This document shows positions 7,433 to 15,204 of a stretch of 19,612 nt of DNA, one piece after another. The stretch is taken from the NCBI GenBank assembly GCA_040221415.1, contig JAVKEN010000023.1:1-19612 (forward strand), in the 5' to 3' direction. Made by a program: the position numbers and the translations under genes. Source of the DNA: JAVKEN01 sp040221415 (GTDB taxonomy: Bacteria > Pseudomonadota > Alphaproteobacteria > Rickettsiales > JABSSG01). The notes beneath the pieces were generated by a model that was not told where the DNA came from, did not search any database, and saw only the letters and a program-made list of their open reading frames with translations. How positions within the stretch are numbered: position 1 is the stretch's first letter; every line of letters starts with the position of its first letter.

Positions 7433-8497
7433 TTAAAAGGGTCCTTTGAATCTTTCTACTTCTTCGGACTCTGTCTGCTTTATAGAATTCCACCTTATGG
7501 TTTTAATGCCAACCATTTTTGATGCTGCTTCTGCAATAGTTTTGGCATTTGGGTAGAAGAAATCTTCTAAACATCTAGTTGTGGGGCAGGTGGTTTCAGC
7601 AAAACCCATTCTTTTAAATTGCGCAGTAGTACCCCCTTCTTTTTGCAGAGCCTCTAAGGTCTGAGTGATAATTTCAGATGCTGCTCCACATGTTAACCAT
7701 CCATTATCAACCACTAATAGTCTCTTTGTTTTTCTTACGGATTTAACAATTAAATCAATATCCAAAGGTTTTAATGAAATAGGATCGATAAGTTCTGCAT
7801 TTATACCTACTTGTTTCAAGTAATTTACAGATCTTTTTGCTTCCGTAACCATGTGTGAAATAGCCACTAAGGTTATATCATCACCTTTACTTATAATTCT
7901 GCCTTTTCCAATTTTAATTATATAATTATCTGCTGGAACAAAAGCCTCTGTATTGTAAAGAAGTCTATGTTCTACGCATAAAACTGGGTTATTGTCTCTT
8001 ATTGAGGCAGCCAGTATACCTTTAGCATCATAGGCATTTGAGGGGGCGACAACTTTAATGCCAGGCACATGCATAAATAGAGAGTGCAAGGCTTGACTGT
8101 GCTGCGCTCCTTGCCCCCAACTTCTTCCTATCATAGCCCTAACAACTAAAGGAACCTTTACTTGGCCGTTATACATGTAATGAGCCTTAACACCCATATT
8201 GTACAATTGATTCATGCATAGTAATAAAAAATCCATTCTAATGTGGACATGTATAGGCCTCATGCCTGCCATTGCGGCGCCAATTGCAACTCCCGTCATA
8301 GCGTCTTCAGACAAAGGTGTACTAAAACATCTATCTTTGCCAAATTCCTCAACCAGACCAGCTGTAGAACCTTGTATAGCTTTGTGATCATCAACATCTA
8401 GACCCAATACGAAAACTGATGGATCTCTTTGCATTTCTAATTTAGTAGCCTCAGAAATAGCTTCGGAGTATTTTAAAGTTCTATCTTTATTTTGCAT
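7433..8497 (-). CDS. Thiamine-diphosphate enzyme E1 component, beta subunit (pyruvate/acetoin dehydrogenase type)
   Basis: This is the transketolase-like pyrimidine-binding (about 8-180) plus C-terminal transketolase (about 205-325) subunit of an alpha2beta2 E1 enzyme. Visible landmarks are TPLSEDAMTGVAIGAAMAG, whose E64 should be the Glu that activates the cofactor, RSWGQGAQHSQALHSLF, and VAPSNAYDAKGIL. The frame overlaps the 3' end of the E1alpha gene by 11 nt, as expected for stoichiometric subunits. In dehydrogenase complexes the acyl group passes to a lipoyl E2, but no E2 or E3 gene is present here; the neighbours are glycan genes. E1 pairs of this kind occur in some surface-polysaccharide clusters, where they may act on a sugar or transfer a two-carbon unit. 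The role here is inferred. Residues beyond about 330 extend past the usual end of the family. Confidence 0.9.
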   Translation of the reverse strand: MQNKDRTLKYSEAISEATKLEMQRDPSVFVLGLDVDDHKAIQGSTAGLVEEFGKDRCFSTPLSEDAMTGVAIGAAMAGMRPIHVHIRMDFLLLCMNQLYNMGVKAHYMYNGQVKVPLVVRAMIGRSWGQGAQHSQALHSLFMHVPGIKVVAPSNAYDAKGILAASIRDNNPVLCVEHRLLYNTEAFVPADNYIIKIGKGRIISKGDDITLVAISHMVTEAKRSVNYLKQVGINAELIDPISLKPLDIDLIVKSVRKTKRLLVVDNGWLTCGAASEIITQTLEALQKEGGTTAQFKRMGFAETTCPTTRCLEDFFYPNAKTIAEAASKMVGIKTIRWNSIKQTESEEVERFKGPF

Positions 8498-9446
8498 ACA
8501 CGTTCCTATATAATTCTAGTTCTTCAGGAAATTTTGAACTTTCTGCATATCTTGCACATTCATCTACAATAGAATCAACTTCTTGATCAATTTTCTTTGC
8601 TATGTCTAACTCAATAAGTTTTGATAATGCAACTATTTGGTCGTGCTTTTGCCATTTTTTTAATTCGTTGATATCTCTATATTCTTCGTGATGGTCATCA
8701 GTAATACCAACATGCTCAAGATATCTGTACGTAAAGCATTCTATAAACACGGGAGGGTTATTAGGATTAAGAGCAAACTCTCTTGCTTCTTTCACTGTTT
8801 TGATAAGGTCAAAAATATTATTGTCCTTGATTCTAAAAGTTTTCAGGCCATAAGTTTGCATTCTTGTGCAAAGATCGTCTGTAGCCCATCTTTTTTTGAT
8901 TGGAGAGTGTATAGCTAACCCGTTATTTTCACATATATAAATAATTGGCAACTTGTGGATAGATGCGAAATTTATACTTTCATTAATACATCCTTCTTCA
9001 GTTGCGCCGTCACCAAAAACAGATGCTACTACATTATTTTTATGATTCATTTTCATTTCTAATGCATATCCAGTTGCTACAGGAACGGTAGTCCCAACAA
9101 CCGCTGATGAACCCATTATGCCATTTTTTATATCCACTAAATGCATAGAACCTGCTTTCCCACCAGCGCAGCCTTTTTGCTTGCCATATAACTCAGCCAT
9201 CATGCTCTTTAAATCCCCTCCTTTTGCAATATAAGTGCCATGGCAACGGTAAGTGTTTGAAACTATATCATCTTTTTCTAATGGGTCACATATTGCTACA
9301 GATACAGCTTCTTGTCCTATGGATAAATGCACTGGGCTTTTTATCACATCGGTATGATATACGTTTACTATGTGCTCTTCAAATTTTCTTATCAGGAGCA
9401 TTTGCTTATATAAAGAAGCTATTTTTTCTTTACTAAAAGTCTTCAT
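8487..9446 (-). CDS. Thiamine-diphosphate enzyme E1 component, alpha subunit (pyruvate/acetoin dehydrogenase type)
   Basis: This subunit binds the diphosphate end of thiamine diphosphate through the motif that begins GDGATEEG (G145-D146-G147) and ends in N174-N175. Other family landmarks are LSIGQEAVSV (41-50), GGKAGSMHLVD (95-105) and GSSAVVGTTVPVATGYAL (112-129). At 319 residues it matches the length of acetoin/2-oxoacid dehydrogenase E1alpha proteins. A YRCHG replaces the common YRDHG at 67-71. It is the first gene of the minus-strand group, overlapping E1beta, and is divergent from the GDP-fucose-synthase-like gene across 72 bp, so the two may share regulation. Substrate is not predictable: a 2-oxoacid is expected for the family, and the sugar-gene setting suggests a biosynthetic rather than catabolic use. 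Confidence 0.92.
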   Translation of the reverse strand: MKTFSKEKIASLYKQMLLIRKFEEHIVNVYHTDVIKSPVHLSIGQEAVSVAICDPLEKDDIVSNTYRCHGTYIAKGGDLKSMMAELYGKQKGCAGGKAGSMHLVDIKNGIMGSSAVVGTTVPVATGYALEMKMNHKNNVVASVFGDGATEEGCINESINFASIHKLPIIYICENNGLAIHSPIKKRWATDDLCTRMQTYGLKTFRIKDNNIFDLIKTVKEAREFALNPNNPPVFIECFTYRYLEHVGITDDHHEEYRDINELKKWQKHDQIVALSKLIELDIAKKIDQEVDSIVDECARYAESSKFPEELELYRNVYAK

Positions 9447-9518
9447 CCCTATACTTTTGAAATTAATTTTTTAATCGAACTAAGTTTAAGGTTATATTTC
9501 TTTTTTATTTATGTGTCT

Positions 9519-10448
9519 ATGGAAAAAAACAGCAGAGTTTTAGTTACTGGAGCCAGTGGTCTCATAGGTTCAGAAGTAGTCAATCTTCTAAGAAATCGTG
9601 GTTTTTGCAACTTATATTTACCTACTAAGTCTGAATTAGATTTAAAAAAACAAGGCCTAGTAAACGAATGGTTTGACGTACATCGGCCAGAATATGTTTT
9701 TCATTTGGCAGCAAAGGTAGGGGGGATTTTTGCTAATCACACTTATCCTGCAGAATTTATCTATAACAATACAATAATACACTCAAATATCTTTTTTGCT
9801 GCCAATGAGTATGGCGTTAGAAAAGTTTTATTTCCAGGTTCTGCATGCTCATATCCTAAATTTGCAAAGCAACCTGTAAAGGAAAGAGAACTTCTGAATG
9901 GAGAAATTGAACCAACTAATATTGCGTATGCGGCAGCTAAAATCAATGGTGTCGTCATGGGTCAGTCTTTTGCTAAACAATATAATATGAATGTTGCGCT
10001 TCCTGTCATTACGAATACATATGGTGATAATGATCATTTCGGCCTAGAAAGCTCTCATGTAATTCCAGCTTTAATTAAAAAAATACATGATGCAAAAAAA
10101 AATGGAAAAAATGATGTTGTTTTATGGGGTTCTGGTAAGCCCCTAAGAGAGTTTATCCACTCAAAAGATGTAGCAAGCGCCCTTATATTCCTTATGTTAA
10201 ACTATGACGATAGTGAGTTGATAAATGTAGGAACGGAAGAGGAACTCTCTATAAAAGGGTTGGCTTTTTTAATAAGAGAAATTGTGGGTTATAAGGGAGA
10301 GATAATTTTTGATACGAATTATCCAGATGGTTCCCTCCGTAAGTGCTTAGATAGCAGTAAGTTGAAAGCACTGGGATGGAGGCAAGAAATATCTATAAAG
10401 GAAGGCGTGCAGAGTGTCTATAAGTCTTATTTAAAATCAATCAAATAG
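9519..10448 (+). CDS. fcl: GDP-L-fucose synthase-type NADPH-dependent epimerase/reductase (Fcl/WcaG/ColC-like)
   Basis: This is an extended short-chain dehydrogenase with nucleotide-binding GASGLIG (11-17), catalytic Y137-A-A-A-K141 and the Fcl-specific AAKVGGI loop (65-70). C110 (in GSACSYP) and H180 (in SSHVIPALI) match the acid/base pair C109/H179 of E. coli GDP-fucose synthase, so both epimerisation and C4 reduction should be possible. Fcl converts GDP-4-keto-6-deoxymannose to GDP-L-fucose. Homologues such as ColC act on 3,6-dideoxy intermediates, and Campylobacter homologues act on heptose intermediates. With the GDP-sugar dehydratase and 3-dehydratase nearby, it may finish a GDP-3,6-dideoxy sugar. 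The frame allows a GTG at 9513; I prefer the ATG at 9519. Its last 12 bp overlap the 3' end of the convergent hddC gene. Confidence 0.85.
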   Translation: MEKNSRVLVTGASGLIGSEVVNLLRNRGFCNLYLPTKSELDLKKQGLVNEWFDVHRPEYVFHLAAKVGGIFANHTYPAEFIYNNTIIHSNIFFAANEYGVRKVLFPGSACSYPKFAKQPVKERELLNGEIEPTNIAYAAAKINGVVMGQSFAKQYNMNVALPVITNTYGDNDHFGLESSHVIPALIKKIHDAKKNGKNDVVLWGSGKPLREFIHSKDVASALIFLMLNYDDSELINVGTEEELSIKGLAFLIREIVGYKGEIIFDTNYPDGSLRKCLDSSKLKALGWRQEISIKEGVQSVYKSYLKSIK

Positions 10449-11147
10449 TTTATTCAGTTCTTTTTGCGACTGAAAAAAATCTTCAGGAATGCCTATGTCA
10501 ATAAAGTAAGTATTTGTTTTGAAGGTAAATGCCTTGATTTGCTTTACTTTGGTCGCAAGAAACTCTTCAAATGAAAACTGCCTAGCTTTGTTTCTTAAAG
10601 CTTTAGATATAAAACTTAGGGATGTGATATATACACCTGAGTTGATATAACCCTTAGCGCCTAGTTTTTTTTCAATGAATTCTGTTATCTCATTGCTTTG
10701 ATTAAAGTTTATTAATCCATATCTGGAGGCGTCATTCATATAATTTGATAAAACTGTAAGATTTGATTTACAATTAATGTGAAAGTCCATAGCTAATGTC
10801 AAGTCGGCATTTAAGAAGCTGTCACCATTAAATATATAAAAAGGGTTGTTTAAGTCATAAATTTTTTTGCATGCATTTAATATTGCGCCACCAGTTCCAA
10901 GAGGTTTTTCTTCTTCTGCGTATTCTATATAAATAGATTTATACTTGTTTCCAAAGTACTCTTTAATTATCTCTTTTTTGTAACCAACCGAAATAATGAC
11001 GTGAGATATATTATTTTGATGCAAGTGTCTAAGTATATACTCTAGAAAAGGTTTTCCTGAAATATTAGCCATTGGTTTAGGTAAGTCACTAACAACCTCT
11101 TGTAGCCTAGTGCCTTTTCCTCCTGCTAAAATAATCGCGGTAGTCAC
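10437..11147 (-). CDS. hddC: D-glycero-alpha-D-manno-heptose 1-phosphate guanylyltransferase
   Basis: This is a nucleotidyltransferase of 236 residues. It opens with ILAGGKGTRL (6-15) and SDLPKPM (20-26), the NTP-binding loop of sugar-1-phosphate nucleotidyltransferases. It later shows EEEKPLGTGGAI and FNGDSF, which carry the substrate- and metal-binding residues. HddC uses GTP and D-glycero-alpha-D-manno-heptose 1-phosphate to give the GDP-heptose used in S-layer glycans, capsules and some O-antigens. The identity rests on family resemblance plus its position as the third gene of an hddA-gmhA-hddC unit. The GTG start (11147-11145) shares its first G with the last base of the gmhA stop TAG, so translation is coupled. 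The gene ends inside the last 12 bp of the convergent fcl-like gene. Confidence 0.88.
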   Translation of the reverse strand: MTTAIILAGGKGTRLQEVVSDLPKPMANISGKPFLEYILRHLHQNNISHVIISVGYKKEIIKEYFGNKYKSIYIEYAEEEKPLGTGGAILNACKKIYDLNNPFYIFNGDSFLNADLTLAMDFHINCKSNLTVLSNYMNDASRYGLINFNQSNEITEFIEKKLGAKGYINSGVYITSLSFISKALRNKARQFSFEEFLATKVKQIKAFTFKTNTYFIDIGIPEDFFQSQKELNKLFD

Positions 11148-11752
11148 TATTTATTCTCTCCGTACTCTTTGCCAAATATAACGTCTTCAGCAATTGCACA
11201 AATAGTATGACCTATCATTATATGAGTTTCTTGAATTTTGGGCGTAATTTTTGAAGGTGAGCAAAATATCAAATCACAAATGTCACTCATTTTTGAATTT
11301 GAGTTTCCCGTTAATCCTACCGTATAAAGGTTTTGTTTTTTTGCAGCATTGATTGCTTCAACGATATTTTTTGAGTTACCAGAAGTTGAGATTGCAATAA
11401 ATATATCCCCTTTGTTTCCAATAGCTTCTATCTGCCTTGAGAAAAGCTTTTCAAATCCATAATCATTTCCAATAGCCGTAAGAGCAGAAGTGTCAGTTGT
11501 TATAGCTATTGCTGGCATCGCAGGTCTGTTATAGGATAACTTACTAACAAACTCTGCTGCTAAGTGCTGCGAATCAGCAGCGCTGCCACCATTCCCAGCA
11601 AAAATAATCTTTTGTCCTTTTTGAATTGCTTCCGCGCAAAGTACACCTATTTTTTCAATCTTAGAGACCAATTCCTCGTTATTAGATATATCTTGTAAGG
11701 TTAAAACGGTTTCATGAATTTGTTTTTCAATAAAGCCAGTGTATTTAGTCAT
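11147..11752 (-). CDS. gmhA: Sedoheptulose 7-phosphate isomerase
   Basis: GmhA converts sedoheptulose 7-phosphate to D-glycero-D-manno-heptose 7-phosphate, the first committed step of all bacterial heptose-nucleotide pathways. The 201-residue protein is a single SIS domain with the phosphate loop AGNGGSAADSQHLAAEF (about 51-67), a second Ser-rich loop ISTSGNS, and the C-terminal helix HIMIGHTICAIAED with conserved His and Glu residues that bind zinc or take part in catalysis. Length matches the roughly 190-200 residues usual for the family. The ATG at 11752 overlaps the hddA stop as ATGA (11749-11752), and the stop overlaps the hddC start. Whether it also serves inner-core LPS heptose cannot be told from this window. 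Confidence 0.95.
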   Translation of the reverse strand: MTKYTGFIEKQIHETVLTLQDISNNEELVSKIEKIGVLCAEAIQKGQKIIFAGNGGSAADSQHLAAEFVSKLSYNRPAMPAIAITTDTSALTAIGNDYGFEKLFSRQIEAIGNKGDIFIAISTSGNSKNIVEAINAAKKQNLYTVGLTGNSNSKMSDICDLIFCSPSKITPKIQETHIMIGHTICAIAEDVIFGKEYGENK

Positions 11753-12828
11753 GAGACACTCTCAATAGATTGTTTTTTCTTGCAAGTCTTAAGATTCTTA
11801 TTGCTTGAGCTATGAAATGTGTTTTTTATATATTTATTATATTTTTGATCATAGTAAATTATCTTTGAACCTTCATTTTCAAAGCTAAAAGGTATATGTA
11901 GAAGGTCATTAAGCGATTCCTTAATAAACGCATGCCTCTCAGGAGGAGCAAAGAGCAACATAAAGCCACCTCCACCTGCACCTAAAAGCTTTCCCCCAAT
12001 TGCGCCTGCACTTTTAGCTTTAGTATATATGTCATCAATAACGTTGCTTGAGATCTTTGCGGATATATCTTTCTTCATTGACCACGCCTCATCCAGAAGC
12101 CTTCCAAAATCATTTAAGTTTGCGTTATTAGAAGTCAAAATTTTGATAGCTTCATCAGTCATTTGATGGATTTTTTGTAAATTTCTTATCTTGGATTTAA
12201 AATTGTTTACTTTATGAGTTGCAACCTCCGAAGAGTATCTAGATATTCCAGTAAAGAAAAGTAAAAAATGTTTTTCTAAATTAGATTTTGTTTCTTGGGG
12301 TAAGATGACAGGGTTGACTTCAAAGTCGCTATTTTGTTTTATTTTTATATTGTTAAGACCACCATATGATGCTGCAATTTGATCTTGTACCCCCACAGTT
12401 TCTTTTAATATGTTGCGTTCTAAATGTATAGCCTCACAAGCCAGTTCTAATTTCGAAGTGTAGCTTTCATTCATTGCATGTAACGCATTCAACAACCCAA
12501 CAGCAAAAGATGAACTTGACCCAATTCCTGATCTTGATGGTAAATCTCCGTGATAATGGATCTCGACTCCAAAATTTATACTTAGATATTCAATAGCTGA
12601 TCGTATAATTGGGTTTTCAGACTTTTGATGATCTGATATTTCTTCTATTACCCTCCATACAAATCTATTTTTGTGTTTGAAAAAAGGCGGTAAATACCGA
12701 CACGTAGTATACACATAGTGTGATATTGTTGTAGAAAGGATATTTCCACCATGCTCCTGATACCATTCTGGATAATCAGTACCACCTCCAAAAAAAGATA
12801 TTCTGAAAGGCGTTCTTGAAATAATCAT
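11749..12828 (-). CDS. hddA: D-glycero-alpha-D-manno-heptose 7-phosphate kinase (GHMP family)
   Basis: HddA phosphorylates C1 of D-glycero-D-manno-heptose 7-phosphate in the GDP-heptose branch. GHMP-kinase motifs are clear: N-terminal SRTPFRISFFGGGTD (4-18), the ATP loop LPSRSGIGSSSSFAVG (96-111) and the C-terminal KLLGAGGGGFMLLF loop. The frame extends upstream to an ATG at 12876. I chose 12828 because the family starts almost directly at this strand and AAGAG lies 8 nt upstream on the minus strand. The longer start would also cover a good promoter for the divergent dehydratase gene and leave only 26 bp between them. About 25 basic or Ser-rich residues at the C-terminus look like an extension. 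A bisphosphatase (gmhB), needed between this kinase and HddC, is not in the window. Confidence 0.92.
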   Translation of the reverse strand: MIISRTPFRISFFGGGTDYPEWYQEHGGNILSTTISHYVYTTCRYLPPFFKHKNRFVWRVIEEISDHQKSENPIIRSAIEYLSINFGVEIHYHGDLPSRSGIGSSSSFAVGLLNALHAMNESYTSKLELACEAIHLERNILKETVGVQDQIAASYGGLNNIKIKQNSDFEVNPVILPQETKSNLEKHFLLFFTGISRYSSEVATHKVNNFKSKIRNLQKIHQMTDEAIKILTSNNANLNDFGRLLDEAWSMKKDISAKISSNVIDDIYTKAKSAGAIGGKLLGAGGGGFMLLFAPPERHAFIKESLNDLLHIPFSFENEGSKIIYYDQKYNKYIKNTFHSSSNKNLKTCKKKQSIESVS

Positions 12829-12839
12829 AATAAAAACTC

Positions 12840-12869
12840 TTGACTGAAATAACTTCTCAGCAATATAAC
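12840..12869 (+). promoter_or_regulatory. Sigma70-like promoter for the 12903-19612 operon
   Basis: TTGACT (12840-12845, five of six consensus bases) and TATAAC (12864-12869, five of six) are separated by 18 bp. Transcription would start near 12876 and leave a leader of about 27 nt before the ATG at 12903. The position, in the 74-bp divergent gap with hddA, supports the shorter hddA start. Confidence 0.5.
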
Positions 12870-12902
12870 TTTTCATACTTATAAAATAATATCAACATAA
12901 AA

Positions 12903-13916
12903 ATGACTAAAATTGCTTTGATAACGGGTGTAACCGGAATGGTTGGGTCGCACTTAGTTGATTATTTAATCGATAATACTGATTGGAAGATATATGGGAT
13001 GTGCAGATGGAGGAGCCCTCTAGATAACATAGAGTCTCACCTTGATAGAATTAACAAAAAAGATAGGTTTGAATTAATATATGGAGATTTAAGAGATTAT
13101 ATCTCTATCATGAATATTATTAAAAAATCTAATCCAGACTATGTTTTTCATTTAGCTGCGCAAAGCTATCCTCAAACAAGCTTTACTTCGCCCTTAGATA
13201 CTTTTGAAACAAATATACAAGGGACTGCAAATATTTTAGAAGCTGTTAGACAGGAATCTAATAAAAAACCAATCATTCATGTTTGTGCCTCTAGTGAAGT
13301 TTTTGGAAGAGTTCCAAAAGAAAAGTTGCCAATACAAGAAGATTGTACATTTCATCCCGCTTCACCTTATGCAATATCTAAAGTGGGCACAGACTTAATC
13401 GGGAGATATTATGCCGAAGCTTATGAAATGACAGTTATGACAACAAGGATGTTTACACACACGGGTCCAAGAAGAGGGGACGTGTTTGCAGAAAGTTCTT
13501 TTGCAAAACAAATCGCCCTAATTGAGGACGGGCAGATTCAGCCAATAATCAAAGTTGGAAATCTAGATTCCTTAAGGACGTTTGCTGATGTTCGTGATGC
13601 TGTGAAAGCGTACTACTTGCTAGTAACTAATAGCCCTAAATCAGGAGAGTATTATAATATTGGGGGAACTTACAGCTGTAAAGTAGGAGAGATGCTTAAT
13701 TACTTGATCTCTTTGTCTCCAAAAAAAGACCAGATTAAAATAGAAGTTGACAAGGACAGGTTGAGGCCGATTGATGCTGATTTACAAATACCTGACACTT
13801 CTAAATTTGAAAAGCATACAGGATGGAAGCCAGAAATCACGTTTGAACAAACTATGCAGGACCTGCTGAATTATTGGCGGTCAATGGTTAAAAATAAAAA
13901 ATTTACTACGAGGTAA
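12903..13916 (+). CDS. GDP-sugar 4,6-dehydratase (GMD family; GDP-mannose or GDP-manno-heptose)
   Basis: This is an extended SDR of 337 residues with GVTGMVG (9-15), a catalytic S131-E132 in ASSEVFG and Y156-A-I-S-K160. The Ser/Thr-Glu-Tyr-Lys set is that of nucleotide-sugar 4,6-dehydratases. They oxidise C4, eliminate water across C5/C6 and reduce C6, giving a 4-keto-6-deoxy sugar. R35 and R37 after the second strand fit NADP binding. The MFTHTGPRRGD segment resembles the GDP-mannose dehydratase substrate loop. It is the first gene of the plus-strand operon, with a promoter just upstream, and faces hddA divergently. The heptose neighbours make a GDP-heptose 4,6-dehydratase (DmhA/WcbK-like) as likely as a true GDP-mannose dehydratase; motifs do not decide. 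The next gene starts 1 nt after its stop. Confidence 0.85.
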   Translation: MTKIALITGVTGMVGSHLVDYLIDNTDWKIYGMCRWRSPLDNIESHLDRINKKDRFELIYGDLRDYISIMNIIKKSNPDYVFHLAAQSYPQTSFTSPLDTFETNIQGTANILEAVRQESNKKPIIHVCASSEVFGRVPKEKLPIQEDCTFHPASPYAISKVGTDLIGRYYAEAYEMTVMTTRMFTHTGPRRGDVFAESSFAKQIALIEDGQIQPIIKVGNLDSLRTFADVRDAVKAYYLLVTNSPKSGEYYNIGGTYSCKVGEMLNYLISLSPKKDQIKIEVDKDRLRPIDADLQIPDTSKFEKHTGWKPEITFEQTMQDLLNYWRSMVKNKKFTTR

Positions 13917-13917
13917 G

Positions 13918-15204
13918 ATGAAAACTGATAGACATCAGCAAATTTTTGATAACATAAAAAAGTCTCTTCATGAGTACAGTGCTGAGTTCCATAACTTTGC
14001 ATTTGATCCAGAAAATCCAGTTGTCAGGCTTCATGAGCCGACTTTTGCTGCTGAAGAGATATCAGCAGCTATTGAGCCCATGCTTACTACCTTTGTAACT
14101 ATGGGGAAGAAGGTAAAGAAATTTGAAGGTGAGTATTCAAATAAATTTGATCATAAATATTCTTTGATGAATAACTCTGGATCATCAGCGAACTTACTTG
14201 CTGTTTCAGCTTTAGCAAATCCACTAACTAAAAACAGGCTAAATCCTGGAGACGAAGTTATAGTTCCAGCTCTTTCTTGGTCGACTACTGTTTGGCCGCT
14301 AATTCAGAATAATTTGGTTCCAGTTATTGTAGATGCTGATCCTAAAACGTGGAATTTAGATTTAGAAAAATTAGAGAAGGCCATTACGCCTAAAACAAAA
14401 GCCATTATGCTTGTTCATGTTTATGGCAACCCATGTGATATGGATGCTATCATGTCATTAGCTAAGAAATATGACTTACAAGTAATAGAGGACTGTTGCG
14501 AGGCAATGGGAGCTAGTTATAAAAATAAAGCGGTAGGAAAATTTGGACGTGCGGGGACGTTTAGTCTCTATTTTTCTCATCATATTACATCGTTTGAAGG
14601 CGGAATAGTTGTTACTGATGACTTTGACTTTATAGAAACTATGAGAGTTTTAAGAGCGCATGGGTGGTCTAGAGAGGCTGAAGAGCACGAGAAATATGTT
14701 AAAATGTATCCAGAGATAGATCCAAGGTTTATTTTTATTAACATAGGTTACAACTTAAGGCCTACAGAAATGCAAGCTGCAGCTGCCTCTGTTCAGCTTC
14801 CTAAGCTTGATGAGATTGTAGAAAAGAGACGTGAAAACGCATCATTTTACTATGAGGAATTAAAAAATTACAAAAACTACTTTAAATTTCAGAATGAGAC
14901 TAATAATGCGAAATCAAGTTGGTTTGGTTATGGCTTAGTAATTAAGGAGTCAGCTCCTTTTAAAGCTTCAGAACTAGCTATCTACTTGAAAGAAAAAAAT
15001 ATTGAGACCAGGCCAATTATAGCAGGCAATATTGCAAAACATCCTGTTATGGCTCATTATAACCACAGAGTTTCTGGCGGCACAGAGGTTTCCGATGATA
15101 TTATGCGAAATGGCTTAGCATTTGGTTGTCATCAGTCGATTGACCATAAAGCTAGAGAATACGTGGTTAGTTCAATTAAAGAATTTATAAAGGCTAGGGG
15201 ATGA
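13918..15204 (+). CDS. PLP-dependent 3-dehydratase of a GDP-4-keto-6-deoxy sugar (ColD/RfbH-like, DegT family)
   Basis: The fold is that of DegT/DnrJ/EryC1/StrS aminotransferases: MNNSGSSANLLA (about 82-93), PALSWSTTVWP, and the PLP Asp in VIEDCCEAMG. The Lys that normally binds PLP is replaced by His: LYFSHHITSFEGG, with H221 at the Lys position. This change is diagnostic of ColD and RfbH, which remove the C3 hydroxyl of a 4-keto-6-deoxy sugar instead of transaminating it. The RfbH iron-sulfur cysteines are absent around 240-290, so the glutamate-dependent ColD type fits better. SSWFGYGLVI and ETRPIIAGNIA also fit this subgroup. Its length, 428 residues, includes a longer N-terminus than ColD. 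It sits between the 4,6-dehydratase and two SDR genes; the start has CGAGG 4 nt upstream and the end overlaps the next gene as ATGA. The expected product is a GDP-3,6-dideoxy-4-keto sugar. Confidence 0.82.
   Translation: MKTDRHQQIFDNIKKSLHEYSAEFHNFAFDPENPVVRLHEPTFAAEEISAAIEPMLTTFVTMGKKVKKFEGEYSNKFDHKYSLMNNSGSSANLLAVSALANPLTKNRLNPGDEVIVPALSWSTTVWPLIQNNLVPVIVDADPKTWNLDLEKLEKAITPKTKAIMLVHVYGNPCDMDAIMSLAKKYDLQVIEDCCEAMGASYKNKAVGKFGRAGTFSLYFSHHITSFEGGIVVTDDFDFIETMRVLRAHGWSREAEEHEKYVKMYPEIDPRFIFINIGYNLRPTEMQAAAASVQLPKLDEIVEKRRENASFYYEELKNYKNYFKFQNETNNAKSSWFGYGLVIKESAPFKASELAIYLKEKNIETRPIIAGNIAKHPVMAHYNHRVSGGTEVSDDIMRNGLAFGCHQSIDHKAREYVVSSIKEFIKARG

Noticed and set aside
12829..12876. Longer hddA start at 12876 adding 16 residues
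   Set aside because: The family begins at the MIISRTPF strand, the longer start has no Shine-Dalgarno sequence, and it would run through the promoter of the divergent dehydratase gene.
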